From positions 493,168 through 557,167 of the forward strand of contig JARKIF010000036.1 in NCBI GenBank assembly GCA_029378245.1: DNA of 64,000 bases. Direction: 5' to 3'. The notes beneath the pieces are model-generated. The model was not told the origin of the DNA. It made no database searches and saw only the letters and a program-made list of their open reading frames with translations. This document shows positions 34,206 to 46,281 of the stretch, piece after piece. Origin of the DNA: Roridomyces roridus. Its lineage: Eukaryota; Basidiomycota; Agaricomycetes; Agaricales; Mycenaceae. Position numbers and translations under genes: made by a program. How positions within the stretch are numbered: the first letter of the stretch is position 1; each line of letters opens with the position of its first letter.

Positions 34206-35438
34206 ATATTATCTTGTTCAGACCACGTCAGTTATTAAATGGGTGGATGGGAAGCACCAAAATGCGGGAAGTGGAGAAGACAAGGCCACCTTGGAGTGAG
34301 TCATTGGCTTTTTTCTCATCGATATCGCAAAAACTCATGCATCGCAGTTCCAACGATGCTGTTTGATCCTTTTATCTTTCAAGTTTGTTTTGGGTTTCAG
34401 GCTAGGGTTGAATTTCTGCTGCTGTACATATTCGTTGTCTATGGCCCTAGTTACAATTCGTATGTGCTTAGTTACTGTCAGCCACTTAGGATTTACCGGT
34501 TACCCCGGACATCGCAAGGAGTTCGTTCCCTACAGTCGTATTTGTTGAGTAAAGGTCACCGTTGGCCCCGGCCTGATCGAAATAGAACAAGGTCCCAATT
34601 TAATCAGAAGTTTGAATGCAAATTCCACGGTGGAATCCCCGAAAGTGAAGCTCTTTGGGCATCCGGCTGTCGTTGTCAAGTCGAGACTCGAGGCAAGAAT
34701 AGGATTTCTGTTTGAATGCTGTGGAAGCGAACCAGTTACCGCGCGCCGCCGAGCGCTAAGGCCTGGGTGCACATGATGGCATCACAGTAGATACATTCGT
34801 GGACTTCGGCAACAGCAGAGGGCAAGCTGAGGGGATAAGTACGAAGCCGTCGGTACGGGACCCGGATGTTCTGAGCACCTCACACTCTCATCGTAGCCGA
34901 CACCCGAACCTCCCCGCCGTCGCCGCCAGGAACACTTACGGACGCCCCATCATTTACGCGACTTCGGAAGAGCTGAGCCGAATATTCGTGAATCAATTCT
35001 ACCCCAAATTCCACGATTAAAACGCCGTGAATTGAATCTCAGCCTGAGAGGTAACGCATGCGAATACGGCTTGAACTCCATCAGGAAGACGTTTCCGTTC
35101 TCGCAGAACCCAGCTGGTGCTTCTCTCCGCCGAAAACCCGCACGCCTGTCCAACATCTGTCCCGTGCCTGATCCCGACTCCCCAGTCTGTGGAACGACTC
35201 CACGACATTGAAGACTGTTGGCCCGCCACGCTCCTCACCGGTCATCCGTGCCGACCTATATCGCAGATTGCCTCCGAATCAGCTATATAGAATGAGGAGT
35301 CACCCACGCATCTAAAAATGGGCCTGTGAAGATTGATCTCGTAAACGCCGACAGACTGCCAACGAACCTATATGAAAAGGGTGGCCAGGCGGCCTTTCCC
35401 ATCAAGACCCCATCTCTCTTCCTCCGAGCGTCGTTCCC
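34206..35438. other. Intergenic, no supported gene
   Basis: Short frames only. A CTATATAG box at about 35283 could serve the MFS transporter 155 bp downstream. Confidence 0.4.
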
Positions 35439-37154
35439 ATGGATCTCAAGGAATCGGCCACCGACACGGAGTACAGGACGGACGACGAGAAGGCAGCCAG
35501 CTCACAAGTGGGTCCAAACTCTTCATCTTCGGGGGCAGTCTGCTGACGATGCTCAGGATGAGATTGAGTCTGTGCTCGGCGAAGAACACCGGGAATACCT
35601 TCTGCAGCGGCACGGCACCTTGGATCTGGATCCCATGCCGTCTGCAGACCCTGCAGATCCATACAATTGGTCCAAACCCAAGGTACTGGACTGAATTCTC
35701 ATGACCTTCGAGTTAGACTGACTCGGGCGCAGAAAATAATCAACCTCGCTCTCGTAGCATTCCACGCCATGATGGCGACGTTCATAGCGGCTGGGATTGC
35801 AGGTGTATTGCTCCCCATCTCTCTGGATCTGAACGTCTCCATCCTTCGCGCGAGTTACCTCCTCTCCCTCGTCATCGCCATTCTTGGCGGCGCCCCGCTC
35901 CTCTGGCGCCCCCTGGCAAACCGCTACGGCCGCCGCCCCATCTTCTTGATTTCCCTCCTCTTCAGCATCGCCGGCAACATTGGCTGTGCCAAAAGCCCGA
36001 ACTACGCGACAATGGGTCTTTGTCGCGCTATCGCCGGGTTCTTTATCAGCCCCGCAGCCGCGATTGGGAGCGCGGTGGTCAGCGAGACATTTTTCAAGCG
36101 AGAGCGGGCTACCTACATGGGCGTCTGGACGATCATGGTCACCTGCGGTGTACCCATCGGGCCATTCCTCTTTGGATTTCTCGCCCAGCGCGCCGACTAT
36201 CGGTGGATTTATTGGATTCTTGCCATGGTGCGTCTTCGCCAATCCCACCGAAACTTCACTGAACTTGAATGTCAGATCAACGGTGTCCAATTCGTCTTGT
36301 ATTTCTTCTTTGGTTCAGAAACACTCTACATGCGCACCACTGACAGCGTTGTCAAATCCGAAACGCCAACAACCATCGCGTCGTACTTCAACTTCCGTCG
36401 CATCGACCCAAGCCCGCTCACACTCGCCTCCTTCACCCACCCCTTCAGATACTTCCTCAGACCACGCGTCTGCCTACCGGCGATCGCCTACGCCATGGTA
36501 TTCATGTGGTCCTTCGTCCTCCCATCGATCCTCATCCCCCAAGTCTTCCCCGTCACCTTCCGCCTCGACCCACAACAAACCGGGCTCCAGTTCCTCTCCT
36601 TCATTATAGGTAGCCTTATTGGCGAGCAACTCGGTGGGCGTGCGAGCGACTGGTGGATGCGTCGGCGGCAACGCGTCCTCGGGCCCGGACAGGCCCCTCC
36701 GCCCGAGTACCGTCTCTGGCTGAGTTACCCCGGATTTGCGCTCTCCATTATCGGGACGGTGGTGTTCCTCGTTCAAATACAGCATCTAGGTACCAAGTGG
36801 AATGTCACGCCACTCGTGGGGGCTGCCATTGCGGCCGCGGGCAACCAACTCGTCACGACGGTGCTCATCACGTATGCCGTCGATTGCTACCGCGAGGATT
36901 CTGCGGCGGTGGGAGTGTTCATCGTGTTTGTGAGACAGACGTGGGGTTTTATTGGGCCATTCTGGTGCGTTGTTTGGGTTTTCGGTTGATGAATTATTCT
37001 GACAATGGAGTGGGGATGTAGGTGGACGCACTTGATTGACAAGGTGAATTATACCGGGACGGCGGGTGTCGGAGTAGGGTTCATCGTCGTTTTTTCTGTA
37101 CTGCCTATTATTTGGTTGCAGGCCTCATACTACAAGGTTGCTACAAGTAGTTAG
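35439..37154 (+). CDS. MFS transporter, DHA1-type drug:H+ antiporter-like
   Basis: Five exons (35439-35507, 35557-35682, 35733-36227, 36276-36964, 37022-37154) total 1512 nt, an exact 503-residue frame. A cytosolic N-tail ends DPADPYNWSKPKK, the DPxNW motif that starts many fungal DHA1 transporters. Helix 1 is LALVAFHAMMATFIAAGIAG. The loop 2-3 motif is LANRYGRRPIF, and ETFFKRERATYMGVW precedes PIGPFLFGF, the family's antiporter-like motif C region. WRWIYWIL-type residues appear as YRWIYWILAM. The second half has a long central loop (SVVKSETPTTIAS) and the final helices IVFVRQTWGFIGPFW and IVVFSVLPIIWLQA. It probably exports small organic compounds at the plasma membrane; the substrate cannot be read. 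No biosynthetic genes adjoin it. The C-tail is short (ASYYKVATSS). Confidence 0.9.
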
Positions 37155-37179
37155 CGTCTCAAATCAATCTCAAGTTCAT

Positions 37180-37482
37180 TCAATGCACTGCACCAAGTAT
37201 CGAGACATGGAAGTCTCTGGGATTTATCTGCGCAGCTTTGCTATTGTGGCAGATGAAGTGCACGTGAACTCTTGTTCGCAGAGGGGGAGATAGGTTGGGG
37301 AAGGAGATAACGGAGATGGCGACGGCGGCGTTGTGTCCGAGTCCGAAGAGGATGATTAGTGCGTTCGAGCGAGCGTTGTTGCGGCGACTCATGCGATTCC
37401 AGATGTATCGCCGACGAAGATGCCAACTCGGAGGTAGGATGGGCTGAATGATGTATTGCCCTGGGTCTTTGAGGGATAGCAT
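37180..37482 (-). CDS. Possible small hypothetical protein or gene fragment
   Basis: A 100-residue open frame with a plausible amphipathic and hydrophobic run (NALIILFGLGHNAAVAISVI) preceded by a basic stretch (HLRRRYIWNRMSRRNNAR). It overlaps the 3' flank of the MFS gene on the opposite strand. I do not recognise it, and it may be a chance frame or a fragment. From 37483 to 38121 no better candidate exists. Confidence 0.25.
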   Translation of the reverse strand: MLSLKDPGQYIIQPILPPSWHLRRRYIWNRMSRRNNARSNALIILFGLGHNAAVAISVISFPNLSPPLRTRVHVHFICHNSKAAQINPRDFHVSILGAVH

Positions 37483-38121
37483 CTTGGATTCTGACGAAGC
37501 AGGGCCCTCTTCTTCTTAAAGAGTCTGAATTCCGATATCCCTCGCCGCCGTTGATCGAACCATTTCCTGCGTACACCGTGGAATCCGGGAGAATGACTCG
37601 AGGTCAAATTTCAGGTTCTATGGCAGCGGAAGAATTTAGCACCTGCGGCTGCTTCAATGTACTTAACATGGAATGGAAACAGCAGACTAGATGAGGACTA
37701 AATCTCCGAGCTCAACAGTTTCGTGGTCATGTACGGCAGTCGAGACTCGAATGCGGGGACCTAAGGTGGCAGATGCGTGGCGACGATCGGAGGGAGATTC
37801 GTGTGAATCACAGGAGGAGCGAGAGCCTCTTCATTCGTCAGACTTGGAGCCACAGTGGGAAGCGCTTGACTCGCTCCCTGAGCTTTCTTGTGAGATCGAA
37901 AAGATTGCGAAACAATTCACTGCGGACGTGACCGGCTTCTGGATGAGTTCGATTCGAGCAAAGGCACTCAGAGGAGAAGGGAGCTGCATTTCGGGCATGT
38001 CTTGTGAGGAAAGTGGTCAAGACGTGGTGGTTCGTGAGCAACCCCCGATCGGGTCCGATCGGCGACACACGTCACATCACCAGTGACTCGCGTGACACTC
38101 TTTTTCTCCGCTCTCACCATC

Positions 38122-38838
38122 ATGTTCTCTGCTTTGCGTAGTATCGCCCGCCTGCCGCTGCGGACAGCTTCCACGCCGGTCTCCCCGTTCTTCAACTCGA
38201 CCATCCGATGTGCCTCGTCCGCATCCGCCGCCCCACGCAAGGCCAAGACGCCGGGTTTCATGATCTGGTGTGTCACCCTCTTTTTTTGGCATTTGTACCT
38301 CGTCTCACAGCCTTGTGCTCTCGCAGCCCGAACTGTAAGACCTTCTCGTCTTCTTCTCACTCTGTATCAACTCGTTCGAATCAGGCCGCCGTGAGGGGCA
38401 TACGAGGCGCCAGTGTACGGAGCCTGTGGCTCCCTGCGTTGCATGCGGGGAGGTTGGGCATATAGTGCGTTTGATATGCAACGCCCTCTTCCATCTACAG
38501 ACATTCCTGACTTTCTACCCACCACAGCGCAGGAAGTGCCCGAATCCGGACCAGGCACGACTCGATGCGCTGAATACCGCTCCCAAAAAATGGTGCGTTT
38601 TCTTTCGGAGAGAGATGGAGATAGTACTCACTGAGATATTCGAATCAAGCTTCCGGTGCGGTGAAGCCGGCCATGTACTGAAGGAATGCCCACAACCGAA
38701 CAAGTGCTTTGCGTGCGGACAAGAGGTGCGTCGTTATGATTTGGCTCCGAGTCTGTTATGCTGACGTTTGAGTCACAGGGCCACATCTCTCGGGACTGCC
38801 CCACGCGGCCGAAGCTCGAATCCAAAGTCGCTGCGTAA
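38122..38838 (+). CDS. Probable mitochondrial CCHC zinc-knuckle protein, four knuckles
   Basis: Six exons (38122-38267, 38327-38334, 38385-38464, 38528-38592, 38650-38725, 38779-38838) total 435 nt, an exact 144-residue frame. The N-terminus MFSALRSIARLPLRTAST is rich in Arg, Ser and Ala without acids, a typical mitochondrial presequence. Four C-x2-C-x4-H-x4-C knuckles follow: CPNCRREGHTRRQC, CVACGEVGHIRRKC, CFRCGEAGHVLKEC and CFACGQEGHISRDC. The chain ends PKLESKVAA. Such knuckles bind single-stranded RNA or DNA, so a role in mitochondrial RNA metabolism is likely (inference). The second exon is only 8 nt and supplies most of the first Cys-Pro-Asn-Cys; without it knuckle 1 is lost, which supports the model. 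Confidence 0.85.
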
Positions 38839-39599
38839 TGGTGATCGGCGTCAACAAGAAAACGCCCGCCTCGGGGCTTCCGTACGCTACGATTCAAAGC
38901 GATAATCTACATATATACGGCGGGTTTCCTCGATGGGTGCCCAATTCATTGCGTTTCCTCGTCACTGCTCTTCCGCACTGGATTCTCCGTTCTAGTCGGT
39001 ATGACTCGAATTGGTGTCGACTCGCTCTCCACGCTTCTTATTTTTTCTTGACTCGACCGACGTCTGCGCCCCGAATGCCTATCTATGATTTGACACGGAG
39101 AAAGTACAGAATCAGCCCGACGATAAGCAAGGCCAGTGCCCGTGGCCGTCGCCTGAGAAGGAGGCGGATCAATATCCGAATCACGATCGTATCAATCTCT
39201 CTTTCTTTGCTCGCCGACTGCCCGTCGTCGCCTGTTCTATTCTTCACCTTCGAACTTGGTAACGTGAAATGGCCTCCTCTCTCTGTTCCGAAGAAGACCG
39301 CCCCCATTCAATTGCATGGCTTCGAATCGCCACCATCATAACTTCAAGCATCCGGCCTTGCGTCGACCGCCAGGGCTCGTAGCCGTCGATCCGATTCCCG
39401 ACTGCGGCTGGGGGCACTACCCCTGTCCGCGTCCGCTTCTACCGCACGTCTTCTCCGTGACCGCACCAATCGAGTCCATATCGAGTCTAGACCAGTCCCG
39501 GCCTCGGTCCCGACTCGATTGATCTGAGCTGGACGGGTTCAGGACCTTCGCATCCGACGCCCATCCTACTTCTCCCGTTGACTAGGCACGCCTTCGGGT
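38839..39599. other. Intergenic, no supported gene
   Basis: A frame at 38838-39341 on the plus strand lacks recognisable features. Confidence 0.35.
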
Positions 39600-39608
39600 C
39601 TATATAAA
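39600..39608 (+). promoter_or_regulatory. TATA box of the RING gene
   Basis: CTATATAAA about 50 bp upstream of the ATG at 39654. Confidence 0.5.
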
Positions 39609-39653
39609 TGCCTCTCTCCCTCCTTCGTGCCCCAGCTTCGAGCTTCATCAATC

Positions 39654-40695
39654 ATGCCTACCTGCAGTATCTGCTATGAGCCCTTCAAGGCACCGATTTC
39701 CCTTCCATGTGGTGCGTATTTGCGTTGCTTTCCTCTGGCTCGAGCTCACAAACGCACATAGGACACGTTTTCTGCCGCGAGTGTATACGGCGGACGGTAG
39801 ACTCGATCAAGTCGTGCAGTGTACAGCACTGGTGTCCAACATGTCGAGTTCCCTACAGCGTTGGTGCGTCACAATTCACACTCTTCAACTCTTCGGGACC
39901 GACGACGATTCAAGTAACCCTCGACCCCACGCTAATTCCTCCGTACTTGCGTCCACACATCCAACCCGCTATTCGCCCTATCTTGTTGGAGGATTCGAAT
40001 ACGACTACGTCTCCCAATGCAGTGCCTTCAACATCCACACCCCCTTGCGTAGACGCCTCCGCCTCGCCGCAGAGCGATCTAGGCCGCGCCCAGGCTGAAC
40101 TCACCGCCCTGCGTTTAAGCTGTGCGACCTGGCGCCGACGTGCCGAGGTCCACGCCGCCGCCAACGCCGGCCTTCTCGGATTTGCACGTGCCACCAAGGA
40201 TGCGGCGGTGCGTATGCGCGCGGAGCGGGATGAGGCGCGCAAGCAGTGTGTGGTGCTGAAGCGGAAGATTTCTGATACGATGTGCGTTGAATCAATGCTC
40301 CTTCCTCCCCTCTATTAGCTCTAAAGCGCATTATGAATAGGCCGATATCACCTCCTGCTTCAGGTTCAGGCTCGGACTCTGAGCACGAATACAGCGCGGC
40401 ACGTGCGAGGCGAATCTTGCCCTCATTCTTCCGCTCTCACCACGCGGTCGAGGCCGATCCGGAAGAGTCCAGCTGCTTTGGGCCACCGCTTAAACGCCGT
40501 CGGGGTAGTACCGACTCGAATTTCTCGAGTTCAAGCTCAGTCGAATTTCGCGAACCACCGTTCCCCGGAGTGAACATTGACTCTCCTCCGCCTGTTTTGA
40601 ACGCGTTGGCTATCCCGATCTCGGATGTACGGAGTTCGGGAGCGGGAACGGAGCGGAAGGTGGGGCGGGTCATTTGCTCGAGTGTGAGTTCGTAA
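39654..40695 (+). CDS. RING-finger protein, putative E3 ubiquitin ligase
   Basis: Three exons (39654-39711, 39762-40281, 40341-40695) total 933 nt, an exact 310-residue frame. The C3HC4 RING sits at the very N-terminus: CSIC (residues 4-7), CGHVFCREC, then CPTC after a spacer. RING proteins bring ubiquitin-loaded E2 enzymes to substrates. After it come a Pro/Ser/Thr-rich linker, a basic, Ala-rich, probable coiled-coil helix (LGRAQAELTALRLSCATWRR, then AERDEARKQCVVLKRKI), and a disordered Ser-rich tail with PPLKRRRGS, a possible nuclear signal. This N-RING plus coiled coil layout is frequent in Agaricomycetes. It lies 562 bp upstream of the NLR-like gene on the same strand; no functional link is shown. 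Confidence 0.85.
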
Positions 40696-41257
40696 ATCGG
40701 TATACTTGGGTCGCTTTTTTTGTTGGTCGCGGTTCTTCTTCGTGTGTCAGATTCGGTACACGACTTCTGTATGCTATAGATACCCTTGTTATTCTGAAAT
40801 AATCCAAGTTCACAATTATGTCACGGGAGCATGTGACTGCTTCGAACTGTTTGGCGATGTAATCAGATCAATATCAGATGCTGTCTCTTGCTCTCCTCCA
40901 CCATCAACGGGTGTCATTGGTTCACTGCGCGGGATGGCAACGCGTGCTTCCACGGATCCGGAATGTATAGCCAAACTGTTAGATTCCCGCGTCTTTCTGA
41001 TTCGACTCGACTCTGACCGCTGACTCCAGGCAAGCCTATGCTCGCCGCTCGCAGGAGCCCTCACAGGACACGCAAGGAAGCAAGACTGACCCCGTCGCTG
41101 TAGCCCTATCAATCGCCCGGTTGCCCGGGGTCAAGACTCAATTGGCAAGATCTACCCATGAAACTGCAGTTGAATCGTGGCTGTAGCAAGGTTACAATCA
41201 ATCTTTTCACTGCCATTTCATCCTCAAATACTCCTGACTTGTGTCCCATTGCCGTCC

Positions 41258-44200
41258 ATGTCGAGCCTGAAACTTCCTCCACCAGAAGGCCAGCTAGCCG
41301 CCGTCTGGTCTGCCCTCCACGCTCTACTGTATGGCTCCCAGAGCGTCTCAGAGTCTGGCCTACTCGCCAGCAACGGTGGCCTCTCACTGGTGAGTCTATC
41401 ACCAAAACTGATGGAATATCGGCTCAAATCGGTCGGAATCGCACAGAAAGCGGAAACTACACAAGATATGGCAATGCTTTCTCAGGATGTGCAGAAACTC
41501 GAATCTGTTCTTGAGGAGATCATGCATACCGAAAACGGGCTCGAGGAGAGGACGGGGCGTATCCAAGAATTGTCAAGGTGTGTCGTAGTATCTCCCCTCT
41601 CCAATGGCCCACGATTTAAGATTTATGTATCTAGCATTTTGGTCGACCTCTCAAATGATATCAAGAACAATACCGGCCACAGCTACCTAAATCCCGAATG
41701 CGTCGCCGCAAGGATACGCGAAATCATCGGTGCGATCAAATCCCTGAGTGGTATTCCATCCAGCTACCCGGGCGCCTTTTTCTCGGGTTCCCAGCACTTG
41801 ACCGTTCACGGCGGCACATTCATGAGCAATGTACACGTCCATGGAGATCTTTCCACTCGGCCCTGTAATCGGCAGGTATGGTCTTTCGACTCCTCGCAAA
41901 CAGCTAATTAATATTGGTCCAGGAAATCCGTCCGTGGCGTCTTTCTAACACATATCAGAGAAGCTAACGGTACAGTTTTTCAGAAGGACCAAAACCCCGC
42001 GCGTTGAAAGCAGCATTCGACTCGGAGCACAGAGAGCTATGCTGTGACGAAACCCGAGCTGGCGCACTCTCGGATATCGCCAGATGGATCGGTGTTGACG
42101 GCCTCGATCTGGGTACCTCGAAGGGAGACTCCGATTCTCCTCAGGAGTCCATTTACTGGGTCAATGGCCCTGCAGGGACTGGAAAGACAACCATCGCCGC
42201 TACCGTTGCTCACGCCTGCTCGAATAGAAGTATACTGGGTGCCAGCTTCTTCTGTTCTCGGGGCGACGCGGAATGCAGCGACTCAACCCTTGTTTTCACG
42301 ACAATCGCTGACCAGCTGGGGCAATTCAATCCCGACTTCGCTGCAGAGGTCTTTTCAGTCCGCCTAGCCAATCCAGACATCGGGCATTCGTTTTCTGAAT
42401 ACCAACTCCGGAAGCTCATCGTCGAGCCTCTGCGTTTGGTCCGTCACTCGCTCCAGCCGTGCGTCATTATCATCGACGCCTTGGATGAATGTAAAGACCC
42501 AGCACCCACATCCACTATTCTCACTGCCCTCTCGACACACGCCGCGGAGCTGGCTCCTCTCAAATTCCTCGTCACGAGCCGCCCCGAAGTGCATATCACA
42601 CGCGCTATCACTTCCGAGCCACTCAACACCTTTACAAGACGTCTTCATCTCCATGAGGTTGAACTTGGGGTGGTCCGACGGGACATTGAACATTATTTGG
42701 AAATCAAATTGTCTCAGATGGCCCGGGGTCAGTCGGGTGATTGGCCGTCTGCAGAAGAAGTTCGCGCGCTCGCGAATTTGTCTTCGGGTCTCTTCATCTT
42801 CGCTTCGACCGCAGTCAAGTTCATCGACCTCCCGGATTTCGATCCCAAGACGCAGCTCACGTGGCTGATTCAAAACGTGGATGTCCCGGGCGAAGGTTCC
42901 CCGACGCATCGGTTGGACCGGTTGTACACGGAGGTCTTGTCTTCAGCCTTGCCAAATGTCCCACAGCGCATTCGACCGCACCTACGATATATTCTCGGTT
43001 CACTCGTTCTTTTACGGGGTCCGTTATCGCTGCTTGCTTTTTCCCGATTATTGGATCTGGATATCGATCACATCAGACGAACCCTGCTTCGGCTTCAATC
43101 CGTTATCCTGATCCCCACCGACCTCGGCAAGCCCATCCGTCTCCTCCATCCCTCGTTCTTTGATTTCATCAGCAGCCCAACTCGGTGCTCGATTCAAGAA
43201 TTGAGCGTGGACGTTCCATACCAGAATGCTGTTCTCGCGGAGCGCTGTCTGACGGTACTCATACGACACCTTCACCGCGATATGTGCCGGATCGGCGGTG
43301 CGTCTCGGCTCAATTGCGAGGTTTTGGATCTTCCAGACCGGATTGGCGAGTGCATTCCCTTGGAGGTGCAATATGCATGCCGTCATTGGGTGTCTCATAT
43401 CGTGCATGGCAGCCAAGTCGGCTCTCTGCTGCGTTTGCTCGATGAATTTGTACCGCGTTGTTTGCTCTACTGGATCGAAGTCTGCAGTCTCTTGGGAGAT
43501 CTGCGACATGCGGTTATCTCTGTTTCGCAGCTGCATCACGTCCTCATCGTGAGCGAATCTACCTCAGTTGAATTGAACTTACTGACGGAAATAACTGAAT
43601 AGCAACATCAGGTGGCGTCCAATCCAACTATTGTCCTCCTCAAAGAAGCGGAACGATTCATCCGTGCATTCTTCCCCGTCATCAGCACCTCCGCCCTCCA
43701 AGTGTATCATTCCGCTCTTCTCTTCACTCCGACCGAAAGCACTCTGCGAAACGTATACGGAACCCAAATGGATCTCGCAGTCCGCACCCATAATGCCGTT
43801 GATAGATTTTGGCGGCCATGCCTCCAGATCATAAGTCTTAGGGGCCACGTCAAAAATCTCTCGGTCTCGCCGGACGGGAACCTCATCGCGTCGGTCTCTG
43901 AGCAGGTTATCAACCTCTGGGACGCGCTCACTGGGACGAAACTAATGACGCTAGTGGGTCAGTGTGCGGCCTTCTCGCACGATGGCTCGAAACTCTGCGT
44001 CTATGTCGAGGTTCAGGAGAACGACGATACAGATTACCTCCAAATCTATGATATTCCGGATTGGAGCGAGGTTTACAGGGAACCATGCGAACGTTCGATC
44101 ACAGTTCATTCGCTTGCCTGGTTTCCCGATGGTTCGAAGGTCATTTTCTGCGCGGACGGCAGAATCCGTATTTGGGACCTAGTTAACTCTCGACAAGTTC

Positions 44201-45772
44201 TTTTACCCTTGCCAGAGTTGCACTCGGAGAAAGTTCTGTCGATGGCATTCTCACGCGACGGCGCGCGAATTGTCTCGGGCTCTCACGGGCAAATTCATAT
44301 TTGGGACGCTAACAACGGTGCCCTGGTCGAGAACTTGCATGGCCACTCGGACTGGGTGACTGCGCTGGGGTTCTCCCATGATGGCTCGCTTCTTGCCAGC
44401 GCCTCCGACAAGACCATTCAACTCTGGAAGGCCCATGGTGGGACGAAAATCAGGAAACTCCGCGGTCATACGGACTCTATCACCTCGCTTGCATTCTCGC
44501 CGGATAGCAAACAAGTCGTATCAGGTTCTGACGACCAAATGGTTTACATTTGGGATTCTGCGAGTGGTGGCCAGCTTCACAAATTCCGTGGACATTTGAA
44601 CGGAGTGTATTCTGTCGTGTTCAGCCCTGTGGACCATTCCCAAGTCTTTTCGGGGTCTGCTGATGGGATGATTCGTATTTGGGCTGTACCGCCTGAGCGG
44701 TGCGTTGGATTTGTTTATGAAGTTCATGAACTCATTGATGCACAGAACACAACCAGCTTCCCTCTGGTCTAGATGGAGCAACAAACGCCGAGACCATACT
44801 GGTCGAGTCTTGTCTTTGGCATTCTGCGCCGCAGGCCCCAATATTGTGTCTGGTTCCGACGACGGCACGATGTGCATTTGGGATACCTCCACTGGGGACG
44901 TGCTCCAGACCATTCAAGCACATTCGGATTGGATCTGGGCGGTGGCGTTTTCCCACAACTCTGGGCGATACATAGTTTCCGCATCCAGAGACACGATGCT
45001 CCACGTTTGGGATACCTCCTCCGGCGCTGGGACGACGAAATTTAAAACTCTGGTCCACCCACGCTCCGTGTCCTGTGTCGCTTTCTCCCCTACCAAGGAG
45101 AATTCCCTCGCAACGGGCTGCTGGGACTCGGTCATCCGCATCTGGGATTTCGTCGACGGAACTCAACTGCAAACTCTGCGACATTCGAGCCCCGTCATCT
45201 CCATCGCATATTCCCCTGACGGATTACAGATCGCATCAGGCTCATCAGACGGGAAAACCCAAATTTGCAACATCAGTGATGGCTGGATACTTTGGCAGGG
45301 ACGAGACAGGCATGATAGCCTCGTTCGAGCTGTCGCTTTCTCACCATCTGGAACGCGTGTCATCTCCGGCGATGAATCCACGCTGCGGATATGGGATGCC
45401 GGGGGAGGCATCCTGCTTGACGAGATCGAGGGTCATTCGATGAGTGTTCCGTCCGTGGCCGGGTGCATCAATCCTCGACAAAGTCCGTTCGACATCCACA
45501 TAGATTCAAGCGTTCTTCTCACGACGCACGCATTCATCGTGCAAGACGAATGGTTGTATTGTTTCTCTCATAAGAAACGAATTTGTTGGGTACCGAGGGA
45601 CTGTAGGTCGAGCCGCCTTTGCGTGTCGGCCGACGGCAATCGTGTTGCGTTCGGCATGGGTGATGGGCGCGTAGTGATCTTCGATTTCAGAGGCTTCGAG
45701 TGCCATTCTGGGTCTTGCGATTGGAGCGGTCAGCGTCCTCTTCCAACTTCTCATGAGGACGACATTGTCTAA
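41258..45772 (+). CDS. NACHT-WD40 NLR-like protein (STAND NTPase)
   Basis: Exons 41258-41389, 41447-41577, 41635-41875, 41923-41929, 41984-43548, 43603-44699 and 44746-45772 total 4200 nt, an exact 1399-residue frame. The 7-nt fourth exon is the weakest part. Residues 1-160 are an unrecognised, partly helical N-terminus ending near HLTVHGGTFMSN, similar to a GGTF motif I recall before NACHT domains in such proteins. The NACHT domain has the P-loop GPAGTGKTT (residues 232-240), Walker B VIIIDALDE (around D334) and FLVTSRPE. The helical region carries LLHPSFFDFI. From about residue 770 to the end come roughly 13-14 WD40 repeats, for example FSPDSKQVVSGSDDQMVYIW, enough for two seven-blade propellers. 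Family members sense ligands through the WD40 part and can trigger incompatibility-type cell death; here the effector domain is not identifiable. Confidence 0.85.
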
Positions 45773-45908
45773 ATAAAAATTCCAAATGCTATTTCCTTCA
45801 AGTTATAACCCCGCGTGAATCGCGCTCACAGAATGTGAAATTATGGACAAATAACTTCCACTATGTAATGTACATCTTGATTTCCTTTCCTATGAATGGG
45901 GACAACAA

Positions 45909-46281
45909 CCGGATGTCCATGTAGCCCGTAGAGCACCGTCCAGGGTGGTAGTAGTCAGGTAGATGGCATATAAGTATTATAAGAGAACGGCGAAAGAGTG
46001 AGTATGCACTATGTGTGCTCTGGAGTCGGGAAGGAGGGACTAGGTGTGTAAGCGTGCAAGAGGGTCAATTTAGTTGTAGAAGGAGCGGAACCAGATGTCC
46101 ATGTCGCCTATAGGGCACCGTCCAGCGGTGGTACTAGTAGTCAGGTAGAGTCCGATGGCATACAGTATTATAAGGAAGAACGGCGAAAGAGTGAGTATGC
46201 ACTATGTGTGCTATGGAGGCGGGAAGGAGGGACTAGGTGTGTAAGAGTGTAAGAGGGTCGATGTAGTTATAGAAGGAGCGG
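45909..46281. repeat. Tandem duplication, unit about 182-190 bp
   Basis: Unit 1 (45909-46090) and unit 2 (46091-46281) both run from GGATGTCCATG or AGATGTCCATG through GAACGGCGAAAGAGTGAGTA and GGGAAGGAGGGACTAGGTG to AGAAGGAGCGG. They differ by scattered substitutions and small indels. They lie between the converging 3' ends of the NLR-like gene and the membrane gene at 46609-47328. Confidence 0.8.

Noticed and set aside
35439..37154. Secondary-metabolite cluster around the MFS transporter
   Set aside because: No biosynthetic enzyme, transcription factor or P450 is visible within 10 kb on either side.
37691..38086. Plus-strand frame of 131 residues before the zinc-knuckle gene
   Set aside because: No domain features, no intron or promoter support, and composition not clearly coding.
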